This document shows, piece by piece, positions 1-8,573 of a DNA stretch of 64,000 nucleotides. Source of the stretch: UBA11222 sp049323435 (GTDB lineage Bacteria; Pseudomonadota; Alphaproteobacteria; UBA11222); the NCBI GenBank assembly GCA_049323435.1, contig JBMOMX010000035.1, positions 22,632 through 86,631 on the forward strand, given 5' to 3'. A program made the translations under genes and the position numbers. Below the pieces are notes generated by a model, which worked only from the letters and a program-made list of their open reading frames with translations, had not been told where the DNA came from and searched no databases. Position 1 is the first letter of the stretch. Each line of letters starts with the position of its first letter.

Positions 1-2
1 GC

Positions 3-119
3 GGCGAGAATGGCCGCGGGACCAAATCGCTCGAACGGGTATTCTCGCTCCCCAGCCAGAATGGTGCGGAAGCTGCCGCAGTTGACTTGATCGAGATCAA
101 ATTTGCGATGACATGTTGA
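3..119 (+). other. possible 3' end of an upstream CDS; otherwise unassigned 5' flank
   Basis: Bases 3-119 stay open in one plus-strand frame and end in TGA, so this could be the last 38 codons of a gene lying mostly left of the window. The peptide is not one I recognise. From about 120 to 361, before the first clear gene, I see only AT-rich sequence with no convincing coding potential. The 148-codon plus frame over 113-559 runs antisense into the CorC gene and is probably chance. Confidence 0.2.
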
Positions 120-361
120 TTAAGTTTTTATTACAGCCTGGATCAGCATCACTTTGCCGCGCAGACGGCGCAAAGAAATGGTTCTGGCTTAGGTTTGGAG
201 AATGGCGTCTGCGGGGAGGAGAGATGGCTGCTATCTATCGCGGCCTCAAAATAAATATTTCAGGAAAAAACACGCTAAAAATAACGCTGCGAGATGCCAG
301 CCCCGGCGCCGTTTTTCCCCGGTTTCATCCCATGCGCTGTAACGTCTGGCTGGCGGATTGC

Positions 362-1672
362 CTATTCCTTGCTGATCAGAACCGTTTCGACATGATGGTC
401 GCGCATGCCTTCGACAATGAAGCGGTAGGCGCCATCGGTGATCATGTCCCCTTCCACCGGAATACGTTCCAGCCGGTGCATGAACAGGCCGGACAATGTA
501 TTCACATTGACCGGCTCGCCGGGAATGTAACCGGTTTCACGCTCGACATCGGCCAGTGACGCCAGGCCATGCGCCTTCCATCCGGCGTCTGTTTCGGTGA
601 TCGGAAATTCCGAAATATTTTCGTCCGTTTCATCGGCGATTTCGCCGACAATTTCTTCCAGCAGATCTTCAATCGTCACCAGGCCGGCAAAAGTGCCATA
701 TTCATCCAGAATGCAGGCCATATGCGCCTTTTTAACCCGCATCATTTCAAACAAGGTGGAAACCTTGAGCGATTCCGTAACCACCAGCGGCTCACGGCAA
801 TGGATGCGCAAATCTTTCCAGGGCTCGGGCCCGCCCGAAAGCAGGGTGTCCACAATATCCTTCATCAGAATCATGCCGATAAGACTGTCGCCGCTGCCAT
901 CGACAAGCGGAAAACGCGAATGGCGCGTGTCTTTCATAATGGCCAGGTTGGACTCCGGCGGCTGATCCAGCCGCAGCAGATCACACTTCATCCGCGGGAT
1001 CATGACCTGGCCCACTGTGCGTTCGTTGAACCGGAACAGGTTCTGGATCATCTCCGCGGTGTCAAGGTGCAATTCGCCATGCTCGGCCGATGTCGTCACC
1101 AGGCCGCGAAATTCCGTATTGGTCAGCACATCCATATGGCTGGCCTCCTCGACGCCGAACAGGCCAAGCATGCCCCGTGACGCCCGGTTAAGCCCCCAAT
1201 GCAAGGGATAGGACAGCAGATAAAAAATCCGCAATGGAATGGCGCAGAACAATGAAAGCGCCTCGGGCTTGCGGATGGCGAAGGTTTTCGGCACCTGTTC
1301 TCCCACGACGATATGCAGCGACGAAAAGACAGTGAAGCCGATCAGAAACGAAATCGTATGCAATGCCGGCTGGCTCAGTTCGAACGGCGCCAGCAGCGGC
1401 TCGATCAGCGCCGCCACCGCTGGTTCGCCCACCCAGCCCAAACCAAGCGAAGCCATGGTGATGCCAAGCTGACAGGCCGCCAGATAGGCTTCGAGCTCCT
1501 CCTGTATTTTAAGGGTCAGTTTAGCCGAAAAACTGCCCGTGCTGGCCATGCTTTCAATACGAAATCCCCTCGCTTTCACCAGTGCGAATTCCGCCGCCAC
1601 AAAAAATGCATTGGCGGCCAGCAGCACCAGTACGGCGATCAGACTTACCGAAATTTCCTCGCTCGTCAGCAT
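362..1672 (-). CDS. CorC/HlyC-family (CNNM + CBS) membrane protein
   Basis: This 436-residue protein has the full layout of the TlyC/YtfL/CorC family. An N-terminal DUF21/CNNM membrane domain (about 1-200) has several hydrophobic helices, the first around 8-30. A tandem CBS pair follows at about 215-340, starting near 'VMIPRMKCDLL', and a CorC_HlyC domain occupies about 350-435. Family members are linked to Mg2+/Co2+ transport or its control; the historical 'hemolysin' name does not imply a toxin. The gene lies 13 bp downstream of an acyl-CoA dehydrogenase on the same strand and may share its transcript. Family is firm; substrate is inferred. Confidence 0.9.
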   Translation of the reverse strand: MLTSEEISVSLIAVLVLLAANAFFVAAEFALVKARGFRIESMASTGSFSAKLTLKIQEELEAYLAACQLGITMASLGLGWVGEPAVAALIEPLLAPFELSQPALHTISFLIGFTVFSSLHIVVGEQVPKTFAIRKPEALSLFCAIPLRIFYLLSYPLHWGLNRASRGMLGLFGVEEASHMDVLTNTEFRGLVTTSAEHGELHLDTAEMIQNLFRFNERTVGQVMIPRMKCDLLRLDQPPESNLAIMKDTRHSRFPLVDGSGDSLIGMILMKDIVDTLLSGGPEPWKDLRIHCREPLVVTESLKVSTLFEMMRVKKAHMACILDEYGTFAGLVTIEDLLEEIVGEIADETDENISEFPITETDAGWKAHGLASLADVERETGYIPGEPVNVNTLSGLFMHRLERIPVEGDMITDGAYRFIVEGMRDHHVETVLISKE

Positions 1673-1685
1673 TTTGACTGTTTCT

Positions 1686-2876
1686 CTAGGAGTTTTTCTT
1701 GCGTTGTTCGCGCATCAGCCGTTCGGCGATGGCCCAGCGATGCACTTCCGATGGGCCGTCATAGATGCGGAACGGGCGTACATCGCGATAGATGCGCGCA
1801 ACCACCGTATCATTGGTAATGCCCTTGCCGCCCAGCACCTGCAGGCTGCGATCCACCACACGCCCGGCGGCCTCGGAACACAGTACTTTGGCAATAGCGG
1901 TTTCCTGGCGTCCGTCCGATCCATTATCCAGCGCCCAGGCGGCATGCCAGATGGTCAGGCGCGCGGTGTGAATATCCATCTCATTATCGGCCAGTTGAAA
2001 GCCCACCCCTTCATGATGGCCGATCAGTTTGCCAAAGGCTTCACGCCGCGCCGCATAATTCAGCGCCACATCATGGGCGCGCTTCATCGCGCCCAGCCAG
2101 CGCATGCAATGGGTCAGCCGCGCGGGCCCCAGCCGCACCTGGGCATAACGGTAGCCCTCATCAAGCTCGCCCAGAATATCAGCGGCGGGTATGCGCACAT
2201 TATTGAGCAGCACCTCACTGTGACCGCCGGTGAAGCCCCGGTCCAGCGTATCCAGATCGCGGATAATTTCGATACCCTTGCGGTCCATAGGGGTCAGAAA
2301 CATGGTGGCGCCGCGCCCGCGTTCCACAGTGGCGCCGGTACGCGCCATGATAATGCCAAGACCCGCGCCGCGCGCGCCGGTGATCAGCCATTTGCGGCCA
2401 TTGATCACAAAATCCTGCCCGTCGCGGACTGCCGTGGTGGCCAGCATGCCGGGATCGGACCCCGCCCCGTCAGGTTCCGTCATCAGAAAAGCGGACCGGA
2501 TATCGCCCGCCGCCAGCGGGCGCAGCCAGCGTTCCTTGTGCGATTTGCTGGCAACCACTTCGAGCATGTGCATATTGCCCTCATCCGGGGCGAAAATATG
2601 CAGCGCGATCGGCCCGAGCGGCGAATAGCCGGCCTCCTCAAAAACCACCGCCTTGCCGCGATGATCCAGCCCAAGGCCGCCAAATTCCTTGCTGACATGC
2701 GGCACGAACAGGCCCGCTTTTTTAGCCAGCGCATTCAATTCCAGGCGCAGTTCATCGGATGGCCCGTGTTCGCCCTGACGGCGGTCATTCTCATAGGGAA
2801 TGATCTGATCGCGGATAAAGGCGCCGGTTCGTTGCTTGAGCTCTACCAGTTCCTGCGGCAACGAAAAATCAATCAT
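1686..2876 (-). CDS. acyl-CoA dehydrogenase (ACAD10/11-like)
   Basis: This 396-residue flavoenzyme should catalyse alpha,beta-dehydrogenation of an acyl-CoA, passing electrons to ETF. The helical N-terminal domain, the beta domain with 'SAFLMTEPDGAGSDP' (FAD/substrate region, about 120) and the C-terminal helical domain with 'RREAFGKLIGHHEGV' are all present. The C-terminal 'IYDGPSEVHR' is the form seen in ACAD10/11-like enzymes rather than short-chain ACADs. Length is normal. It is the first gene of a probable two-gene minus-strand unit with the CorC gene. The substrate chain length cannot be read from sequence. Confidence 0.9.
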   Translation of the reverse strand: MIDFSLPQELVELKQRTGAFIRDQIIPYENDRRQGEHGPSDELRLELNALAKKAGLFVPHVSKEFGGLGLDHRGKAVVFEEAGYSPLGPIALHIFAPDEGNMHMLEVVASKSHKERWLRPLAAGDIRSAFLMTEPDGAGSDPGMLATTAVRDGQDFVINGRKWLITGARGAGLGIIMARTGATVERGRGATMFLTPMDRKGIEIIRDLDTLDRGFTGGHSEVLLNNVRIPAADILGELDEGYRYAQVRLGPARLTHCMRWLGAMKRAHDVALNYAARREAFGKLIGHHEGVGFQLADNEMDIHTARLTIWHAAWALDNGSDGRQETAIAKVLCSEAAGRVVDRSLQVLGGKGITNDTVVARIYRDVRPFRIYDGPSEVHRWAIAERLMREQRKKNS

Positions 2877-3307
2877 GGTTCACCTGGCCTTCTGATGTGA
2901 ATATGTGAAAAGGCAAATAACCGCCCCGCAAAACTGCATAATCGAATCTAAAGCAATTCCATCAAGGTTGGAAAGCCATAGTCGGACAATCAAAATCAAA
3001 CAGTCAAAGTCAAACAAACAGACACAAGCGCCAGTGAAATGGCGCCCGGTACGGAATCACACTATTGGGAAACATGTATATTTATCAATCAACCAATGTA
3101 CAGCACTGTTCGCAGCCGCCAACAATAATAGCAGCACATTATTTATAGAACGGGTTCAGCTCCCGAATAGCTTTTATACACACGCCCAGATATATGATGC
3201 TTGTGAAAGCAGTGGCCGCCGGTGCGTCTCCGGAACCATAGCGTGACGGCATCTTGTTGACCCCGCAGCGCATAGCCCCATCAGGACGAAGCGCGGGGGG
3301 CGAAGTG
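2877..3307. other. intergenic region, AT-rich, no gene seen
   Basis: This 431-base gap upstream of the acyl-CoA dehydrogenase is much more AT-rich than its neighbours over about 2900-3200. It holds an A/C-rich run of imperfect 'CAAAGTCAAA'-type repeats (2990-3020) and a small hairpin (GCGCCA/TGGCGC, 3028-3045). A 113-codon plus frame at 2905-3246 has no recognisable domain and unusual composition, so I do not call it a gene. The promoter of the acyl-CoA dehydrogenase must lie here, but I could not pick one hexamer pair with confidence. Confidence 0.4.
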
Positions 3308-3383
<76 letters not shown>

Positions 3384-3478
3384 ATACCCGCTTGTTCCCG
3401 CCGCGCGCCTCAGCGCCCGGACGGGGGTCATGCAGGGGTTTTAGGGGCGGCGGCGTCCCGTGTCAAGCTGTGCCGCCA

Positions 3479-3543
3479 GGCCCTATTTTACGGATCATAT
3501 GGAACAGCCAAAGGCTGTTCCATATGATCCGTAAAATAGGGCC
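3479..3543. repeat. 31-bp perfect inverted repeat with AAA loop
   Basis: Arms 3479-3509 and 3513-3543 are exact reverse complements over 31 bases, separated only by AAA. The inner end reads GGAACAGCC-AAA-GGCTGTTCC. It lies in the shared upstream region between minus-strand tRNA-Ala and plus-strand yggT, with no following T-run in either direction. It is far longer and more perfect than ordinary intrinsic terminators. It could be a cruciform-forming site, a MITE-like palindrome or a structured RNA. The rest of 3384-3681 holds no gene that I can support. Confidence 0.85.
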
Positions 3544-3681
3544 GGTCTGAAAATTCAGGGCAATTCCTGTTCGGACTACACCATCTGCTTCAAGTCGTAC
3601 AGACTCCAGTGTTAGGGCGCTTGCATGACGCGCTGGGCGCGGGTACATGTGGTCCAAATAACCGGCGGGATCGGGCGCAGC

Positions 3682-3972
3682 ATGCAGGCAGTTTTCTGGC
3701 TTATCAACGAATTACTGAATCTTTACTGGTGGGTGATCATCATTGGCGCGGTATTAAGCTGGCTGGTGGCCTTTGAAGTGGTCAATACCCGCAATCGCTT
3801 TGTCGCCATGGCGCTGGATTTCACCCATCGCCTGACCGAGCCGGCCTTGCGCCCGATCCGGCGGTTTCTTCCCGATCTGGGCGGTATTGATATCTCGCCG
3901 GTGCTGCTATTGCTTGGCATCATGTTCTTGCAAAAACTTCTATATGATCTGGCGCGCACCGTGTCCTTCTGA
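3682..3972 (+). CDS. YggT family membrane protein
   Basis: A 96-residue protein with two hydrophobic segments (about 3-27 and 70-90) flanking a conserved 'LTEPALRPIRRFLPDLGGIDISP' loop, of which 'LRPIRR.LP' and 'GG.DISP' are the YggT signature. It is an inner-membrane protein of unsettled biochemical role; homologues are linked to envelope or osmotic functions. I place the start at 3682 because the 19 codons upstream of it are hydrophilic and not conserved in this family. It is followed 41 bp later by folD on the same strand, and probably belongs to one transcription unit with it. Confidence 0.88.
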   Translation: MQAVFWLINELLNLYWWVIIIGAVLSWLVAFEVVNTRNRFVAMALDFTHRLTEPALRPIRRFLPDLGGIDISPVLLLLGIMFLQKLLYDLARTVSF

Positions 3973-4013
3973 GATGGCCAGGCCGGGCCGGGCGCGAACA
4001 GCGGAGACACGCC

Positions 4014-4913
4014 ATGGGTAAAGCCCGCATCATTGATGGCAAGGCGCTGGCGCAGTCACTGCGCGCCGATGTGGCCCGCGAGGCGGCGCGGCTGGCGCGC
4101 GATCACGCGCTCACGCCGGGGCTTGGCGTCATATTGGCTGGCGATGATCCGGCCAGCCAGATTTATGTGCGCAACAAGGGCGTGCAAGCGGTTGAGTCAG
4201 GCCTGCGCAGTTTTGAAACCCGGCTGCCGCAGAACGCCAGTCTTGCGGATGTTTTGGCCGCTGTGCGCGCCTTCAATGAAAATCCATCCGTACACGGGTT
4301 TCTGGTGCAGCTGCCGCTGCCCCGGCATCTGCCCGAAGCCGAAGTGCTGCGGGCTATTGATCCGGAAAAGGACGCCGATGGCATTCATGTGATCAATGCC
4401 GGCCTGCTGGCCAGCGGCATCGCGGGGCCTGCGCCCTGTACGCCGGTTGGCTGCATACTTTTGATCAGGCAGGTGCTGGGGCCCGATCTTTCAGGGCTTG
4501 AAGCGGTTATTGTCGGACGCTCCAATATTGTCGGCAAACCGGTTGCGCAATTATTGCTGCGGGAAAACTGCACGGTCACGATTGCCCATTCGCGCACCAG
4601 GGATCTGGCGGGCATCTGCCGCCGTGCGGATATTCTGGTCGTTGCGGCCGGGCAGCCCGAACTGGTACGCGGCGATTGGATAAAACCCGGCGCCACTGTC
4701 ATTGATGTGGGCATGAACCGCCTGCCTGCGCCGGAAAAAGGCGAGGGCAAAACCCGGCTGACGGGGGATGTCAATTTTGCAGAAGCGGTGGAGGTCGCCG
4801 GTGCGATCACGCCGGTGCCGGGCGGCGTTGGCCCAATGACGATTGCCTGTCTGTTGCGCGCCACCCTGATTGCCGCCTGCCGCCAGAATGGGCTGCCGGT
4901 TCCGGAGATTTGA
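4014..4913 (+). CDS. folD: bifunctional methylene-THF dehydrogenase / methenyl-THF cyclohydrolase
   Basis: This 299-residue cytosolic enzyme interconverts 5,10-methylene-THF, 5,10-methenyl-THF and 10-formyl-THF in one-carbon metabolism. The Y-x-x-x-K catalytic motif is seen as 'YVRNK' (about residues 50-54). The Rossmann motif is 'VIVGRSNIVGKPVAQLL' (about 165-181). The C-terminal signature 'PGGVGPMTIACLL' is at about 270. Length is typical. 'DADGIHVIN' occupies the place of the usual DVDGFH segment. The ATG follows 'GCGGAGACACGCC', with a usable purine-rich RBS. Confidence 0.96.
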   Translation: MGKARIIDGKALAQSLRADVAREAARLARDHALTPGLGVILAGDDPASQIYVRNKGVQAVESGLRSFETRLPQNASLADVLAAVRAFNENPSVHGFLVQLPLPRHLPEAEVLRAIDPEKDADGIHVINAGLLASGIAGPAPCTPVGCILLIRQVLGPDLSGLEAVIVGRSNIVGKPVAQLLLRENCTVTIAHSRTRDLAGICRRADILVVAAGQPELVRGDWIKPGATVIDVGMNRLPAPEKGEGKTRLTGDVNFAEAVEVAGAITPVPGGVGPMTIACLLRATLIAACRQNGLPVPEI

Positions 4914-4949
4914 TGCGCCGCTGATTTAACCCGCCTGAGGACTGGAGCC

Positions 4950-6158
4950 ATGCTGATGGGGCGGATCTGGATTCTGATGCTGATTGCTATGCTGGGCGCG
5001 TGTGACGCGCCGGTCCCGCTGCGCGGGGCCTGCATGGGCAGTGATCTGCAAAGCGGGCTGCGTTACGCGGATTGCGGTCCCGATGCGCCGGTCCTGACAG
5101 TGCGCACCGGCCAGCGCGGCGCGCCCCTGCATCAGCGTGCTCTGGTATATGCCGTCAGCAATGATTTTGATGGGCCCATCACCGGCTTTCGTCCGGACTT
5201 TCTGTTTTATCCGGTGTCTGCGGAAGCGCTGATCAACCGGGCCGTGACGCGCATTCGCGCCGGTGCATATCCCGGGGCCATTGAGGATCTGGATTCGGCG
5301 CTGAATTTTAATCCGCTGGCCGGGGATGCGTTTTATGCGCGTGGCCGTCTCTATGTGCTGACCGGGCAACCGCGCCAGGCCATTCAGGATTTGAACGAGG
5401 CCTGGCGTCTGACCGGAGGGCGCAGCGATATCGCCTATCACCGTGCCAATGCCTATCGTCAGACCGGACGCCTGCGCGAGGCCTTGCGCGATTATGATTA
5501 TGTTCTGCGTCACGACCCGCAGCATGCCGGGGCCACTATCAATCGGGGCGCGGTCCGGGCCCTGCTGGGGGTAATGAACGGCGCGCTAGCGGATGAAAAT
5601 ACTGCCCTGAAATATCAACCCGATAGCAGCGAGGCTTTGTATAATCGCGCCACTGTCAATGTCTGGCTGGGAAATATTCCGGCGGCGCTGGGCGATCTTG
5701 ACCGGTTGATTGAACGCTTTCCGATGGATCTGGCTCTGTATCGCAGCCGCGCGGCGGCGCTGGTCCTGTCCGGGAATATCACGGCCGCCAAGGGTGATTA
5801 TCAGCGGATTCTGCATGAAATGCCTGACGATGCGGATGCGCTGATTGGCCGCGGGCGGCTGCGCGCGCGCGAAGGCGGACATAATCTGGCAGTGCTCGAC
5901 TTTAACCATGCCTTGCGGGTGCGCCCCGGCGATGCCGTTGCGGTGCTGGCACGCGGACAGGCCTATAGGGCGCTGGGCCGTCTGCCCGAAGCGTTGGAAA
6001 ATTTTGACGCCGCCATTAAATGGGCGCCTGGCCTGGCCGAAGCCTATGCGGCGCGGGCAGCCCTGCTGCGCCAAATGGGCGACACCGCGCGCGCCAGTGC
6101 GGACGAGGCCAGCGCCGCCGCACGCGCCGCGCGCCCGCAATCCACCGGCGCAAGATAA
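4950..6158 (+). CDS. TPR-repeat lipoprotein
   Basis: The 402-residue product begins with a lipoprotein signal: a hydrophobic stretch ending in the lipobox 'MLGAC', giving lipidation at about Cys17. Residues about 90-395 are consecutive tetratricopeptide repeats, recognisable from recurring 'A..RG..Y...G....A..D...A....P' spacing (for example 'FYARGRLYVLTGQPRQAIQD'). TPR lipoproteins act as scaffolds in envelope complexes; no partner can be named here. It follows folD by 36 bp. The function is open. Confidence 0.85.
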   Translation: MLMGRIWILMLIAMLGACDAPVPLRGACMGSDLQSGLRYADCGPDAPVLTVRTGQRGAPLHQRALVYAVSNDFDGPITGFRPDFLFYPVSAEALINRAVTRIRAGAYPGAIEDLDSALNFNPLAGDAFYARGRLYVLTGQPRQAIQDLNEAWRLTGGRSDIAYHRANAYRQTGRLREALRDYDYVLRHDPQHAGATINRGAVRALLGVMNGALADENTALKYQPDSSEALYNRATVNVWLGNIPAALGDLDRLIERFPMDLALYRSRAAALVLSGNITAAKGDYQRILHEMPDDADALIGRGRLRAREGGHNLAVLDFNHALRVRPGDAVAVLARGQAYRALGRLPEALENFDAAIKWAPGLAEAYAARAALLRQMGDTARASADEASAAARAARPQSTGAR

Positions 6159-6241
6159 AACCAAGCCTTCACTTGAATTTTGAGACTGACAGGGATAGGT
6201 TGCGCGGCGATTGCAGCCGCCGGGCTCAATCCATTGCTTAT

Positions 6242-6318
6242 GCCGCCGTAGCTCAGTTGGTTAGAGCGCTTGATTGTGGATCAAGAGGCCCCTGGTTCGA
6301 ATCCAGGCGGTGGTACCA
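6242..6318 (+). tRNA. tRNA-His (anticodon GTG), alphaproteobacterial type
   Basis: A 77-base cloverleaf with encoded CCA. The anticodon loop is TTGTGGA, giving GTG. The acceptor is GCCGCCG paired with CGGTGGT, so the first pair is G1:U72 and the discriminator is A73. The base before G1 in the genome is T, so the near-universal G-1 of tRNA-His is not encoded. This arrangement is known from many alphaproteobacteria, which pair it with a divergent HisRS. Confidence 0.96.
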
Positions 6319-6437
6319 GCCCTCACCGCCCCTGCCTCTATTGCGCCCCCTTTCCGCTGCCGGGAGGCGCCGGGCCCTCTTTCTATTTACATTTAGTTAT
6401 AGTAGAATAATCTGAATACTACATTCCGGACAGGCAT

Positions 6438-7646
6438 ATGTTATCGGGAAAGCGCATTCTACTCATCATTGGCGGCGGCATCGCGGCCTATAAAAGTCTG
6501 GAACTGATTCGCGCCCTGCGCGCCCAGGGGGCCAGTGTGCGCGGCATTCTGACGGCGGGCGGGGCGCAGTTTGTGACGCCTTTGTCGGTCGCCAGCCTGT
6601 CCGGCGACAAGGCCTATACCGAACTGTTCGATCTGATGAACGAAGCCGAAATGGGGCATATTCAGCTATCTCGTGACGCCGATCTGCTGGTGGTGGCGCC
6701 CGCCACCGCCGATCTGATGGCGAAAATGGCGCATGGGCTGTGTGATGATCTGGCCACCACGGCGCTGCTGGCCACTGACAAGCCGGTGCTGATTGCGCCC
6801 GCCATGAATGTGCGCATGTGGGGCCATGCGGCCACAAAGCGCAATCTGGCGGCATTATGTGCCGATGGGGTTATCGTGGTGGGCCCCAATGCGGGCGACA
6901 TGGCCTGCGGCGAATTCGGGCCGGGGCGCATGGCGGAAGCAGGCGAAATCGTTGCGGCGGTGGCGGCGCAGCTTGTCCCTGCCGCCCGCCCGCTTAGCGG
7001 TTTGCGCGCGCTGGTAACCTCGGGGCCGACGCATGAGCCGATTGATCCTGTGCGTTATATCGCCAACCGCTCTTCCGGCAAGCAGGGCCACGCCATCGCT
7101 GCCGCGCTGGCGGCGCTGGGGGCTGAAACGATCCTGGTCTCCGGCCCGGTGCAGGAAGCCTTTCCCAAGGGCGTCGCCATCCGCCGGGTGGAAACCGCCT
7201 GCGACATGCTGGCCGCCTGCAAGGAGGCCGGTCAGCTTGATATTGCGGTCTGTGCCGCCGCCGTTGCCGACTGGCGCGTCGCAAGCCAGTCGTCCCGCAA
7301 GATTAAAAAACGCGCCGATGGCAGTACCCCGGCACTCGCATTGACGGAAAATCCTGACATTTTACACACGCTGAGCACCCCGGGCCCGCAACGCCCCCGT
7401 CTGGTGGTGGGCTTTGCGGCGGAAACCCATGATCTCGTAAGCCATGCCCGTGAAAAACGCGCCCGCAAAGGCTGCGACTGGATCGTCGCCAATGATGTCT
7501 CGCCGCATACCGGTATCATGGGCGGCGATTTCAATACCGTGCATCTGCTGACCGAAACCAGTGTTGAAGACTGGCCGGCGATGAGCAAGATCGAGGTTGC
7601 GCAACGGCTGGCCCAGCGCATCGCAGAACATTTTGCGAAGCGCTGA
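6438..7646 (+). CDS. coaBC: phosphopantothenoylcysteine decarboxylase / phosphopantothenate-cysteine ligase
   Basis: A 402-residue bifunctional enzyme of coenzyme A biosynthesis. The N-terminal flavoprotein domain CoaC (about 1-180) decarboxylates phosphopantothenoylcysteine. It shows the 'PAMNVRMW' motif (PxMNxxMW) and the catalytic cysteine in 'GDMACGEFGPGRM'. The C-terminal CoaB domain (from about 188) begins with 'VTSGPTHEPIDPVRYI' and 'NRSSGKQG' and makes the ligase. Its TGA overlaps the ATG of dut, indicating translational coupling. Confidence 0.96.
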   Translation: MLSGKRILLIIGGGIAAYKSLELIRALRAQGASVRGILTAGGAQFVTPLSVASLSGDKAYTELFDLMNEAEMGHIQLSRDADLLVVAPATADLMAKMAHGLCDDLATTALLATDKPVLIAPAMNVRMWGHAATKRNLAALCADGVIVVGPNAGDMACGEFGPGRMAEAGEIVAAVAAQLVPAARPLSGLRALVTSGPTHEPIDPVRYIANRSSGKQGHAIAAALAALGAETILVSGPVQEAFPKGVAIRRVETACDMLAACKEAGQLDIAVCAAAVADWRVASQSSRKIKKRADGSTPALALTENPDILHTLSTPGPQRPRLVVGFAAETHDLVSHAREKRARKGCDWIVANDVSPHTGIMGGDFNTVHLLTETSVEDWPAMSKIEVAQRLAQRIAEHFAKR

Positions 7647-8095
7647 TGCTGAAGATTGCTTTTTGCCGCCTGCCGCATAATCCGGATCTGCCGCTGCCGG
7701 CCTATGCCACACCGGGCGCTGCCGGGCTGGATCTGTGCGCCGCAGTGCCTGCCGATGATCCGCTGATTCTGCAGCCGGGCGCGCGCGCGCTGATCCCCAC
7801 CGGCTTTGCCATGGCCATACCGCCTGGATATGAGGCGCAGATACGGCCCCGATCCGGTCTGGCGCTAAAACATGGTGTCACCGTGCTGAATGCGCCCGGC
7901 ACTATCGACGGCGATTATCGCGGCGAAATTGGCGTCATCCTGATTAATTCGGGCAAGACGCCCTTCACCATTGCGCGCGGCGCGCGTATTGCCCAGATGG
8001 TGATCGCCAGCACCACACAGGCGCAAATCATCGAAACCGCCGAACTGCCTGAGACCGGGCGCGGCGCCGGCGGCTTTGGTTCTACAGGTTTATAG
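7646..8095 (+). CDS. dut: dUTP diphosphatase
   Basis: This 149-residue trimeric dUTPase hydrolyses dUTP to dUMP and PPi, limiting uracil in DNA. The conserved motifs are in order: I 'PGAAGLDLCA', II 'RPRSGLA', III 'GVTVLNAPGTIDGDYRGE' with the catalytic Asp, IV 'GARIAQMV', and V 'RGAGGFGSTG' at the C-terminus. The usual 'GTIDSDY' serine is glycine here (GTIDGDY). The start codon overlaps the stop of coaBC, a common dfp-dut pairing in proteobacteria. Confidence 0.97.
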   Translation: MLKIAFCRLPHNPDLPLPAYATPGAAGLDLCAAVPADDPLILQPGARALIPTGFAMAIPPGYEAQIRPRSGLALKHGVTVLNAPGTIDGDYRGEIGVILINSGKTPFTIARGARIAQMVIASTTQAQIIETAELPETGRGAGGFGSTGL

Positions 8096-8108
8096 GGGTG
8101 CAGGACAG

Positions 8109-8561
8109 ATGTTGCGGCTGACGAAGAAAATGCGTTTTGCGCTTGAGGCGGTGGTGGACATTGCCTATAACGCCCGGCCCGAGCCGGTGCAGTCGCGCGA
8201 AATTACCCGGCGTCAGGGCATTCCGCAACGCTATCTGGAACAGGTGATGCAGCAATTGGTGCATGCCAATATCCTGAAAGGCGTGCGCGGCCCGCGCGGC
8301 GGCTATACGCTGGCGCGCGAACGCCGCCGTATCAGCGTTGGCGAAATCATCCGCGTGATCAGCGAGAATGACGAACCCGATCCCGACAAACAGGAAGTCC
8401 ATTCCGTTCTCGGCGCAACCGTGATCAATCCCTTATGGGATGAAATGCAGGCCGAAATGATGCAGCGCTTTGACCGGGTCAGCATAGAAGATTTATGCAA
8501 TCGCGCCGACGCCGCAAAGGTCGCGCCCGAACACCGCAAACAGGCCGACTTCAATATCTGA
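8109..8561 (+). CDS. Rrf2 family transcriptional regulator
   Basis: The protein has 150 residues counted from ATG 8109, which is favoured over an upstream ATG (8076) overlapping dut. The winged-helix N-terminus 'MRFALEAVVDIAYN' and the 'RGPRGGYTLAR' wing are typical Rrf2. The three clustered cysteines that bind Fe-S in IscR/NsrR are absent; a single Cys remains near 'EDLCNRADA'. It is therefore not expected to be a classical Fe-S sensor. It sits 13 bp after dut. Target genes are not evident. Confidence 0.88.
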   Translation: MLRLTKKMRFALEAVVDIAYNARPEPVQSREITRRQGIPQRYLEQVMQQLVHANILKGVRGPRGGYTLARERRRISVGEIIRVISENDEPDPDKQEVHSVLGATVINPLWDEMQAEMMQRFDRVSIEDLCNRADAAKVAPEHRKQADFNI

Positions 8562-8573
8562 TCCGGACAGGGC

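Noticed and set aside
113..559. 148-codon plus-strand frame at the window start
   Set aside because: Half of it is antisense to the well-supported CorC/HlyC gene, and the free part has no domain, no RBS and mixed composition.
1539..2900. 453-codon plus-strand frame
   Set aside because: Antisense to the acyl-CoA dehydrogenase; the length is explained by GC-rich codon bias on the opposite strand.
2905..3246. 113-codon plus-strand frame in the AT-rich gap
   Set aside because: Low-complexity start rich in Lys/Gln/Ser, no recognised family, no convincing RBS; kept only as intergenic.
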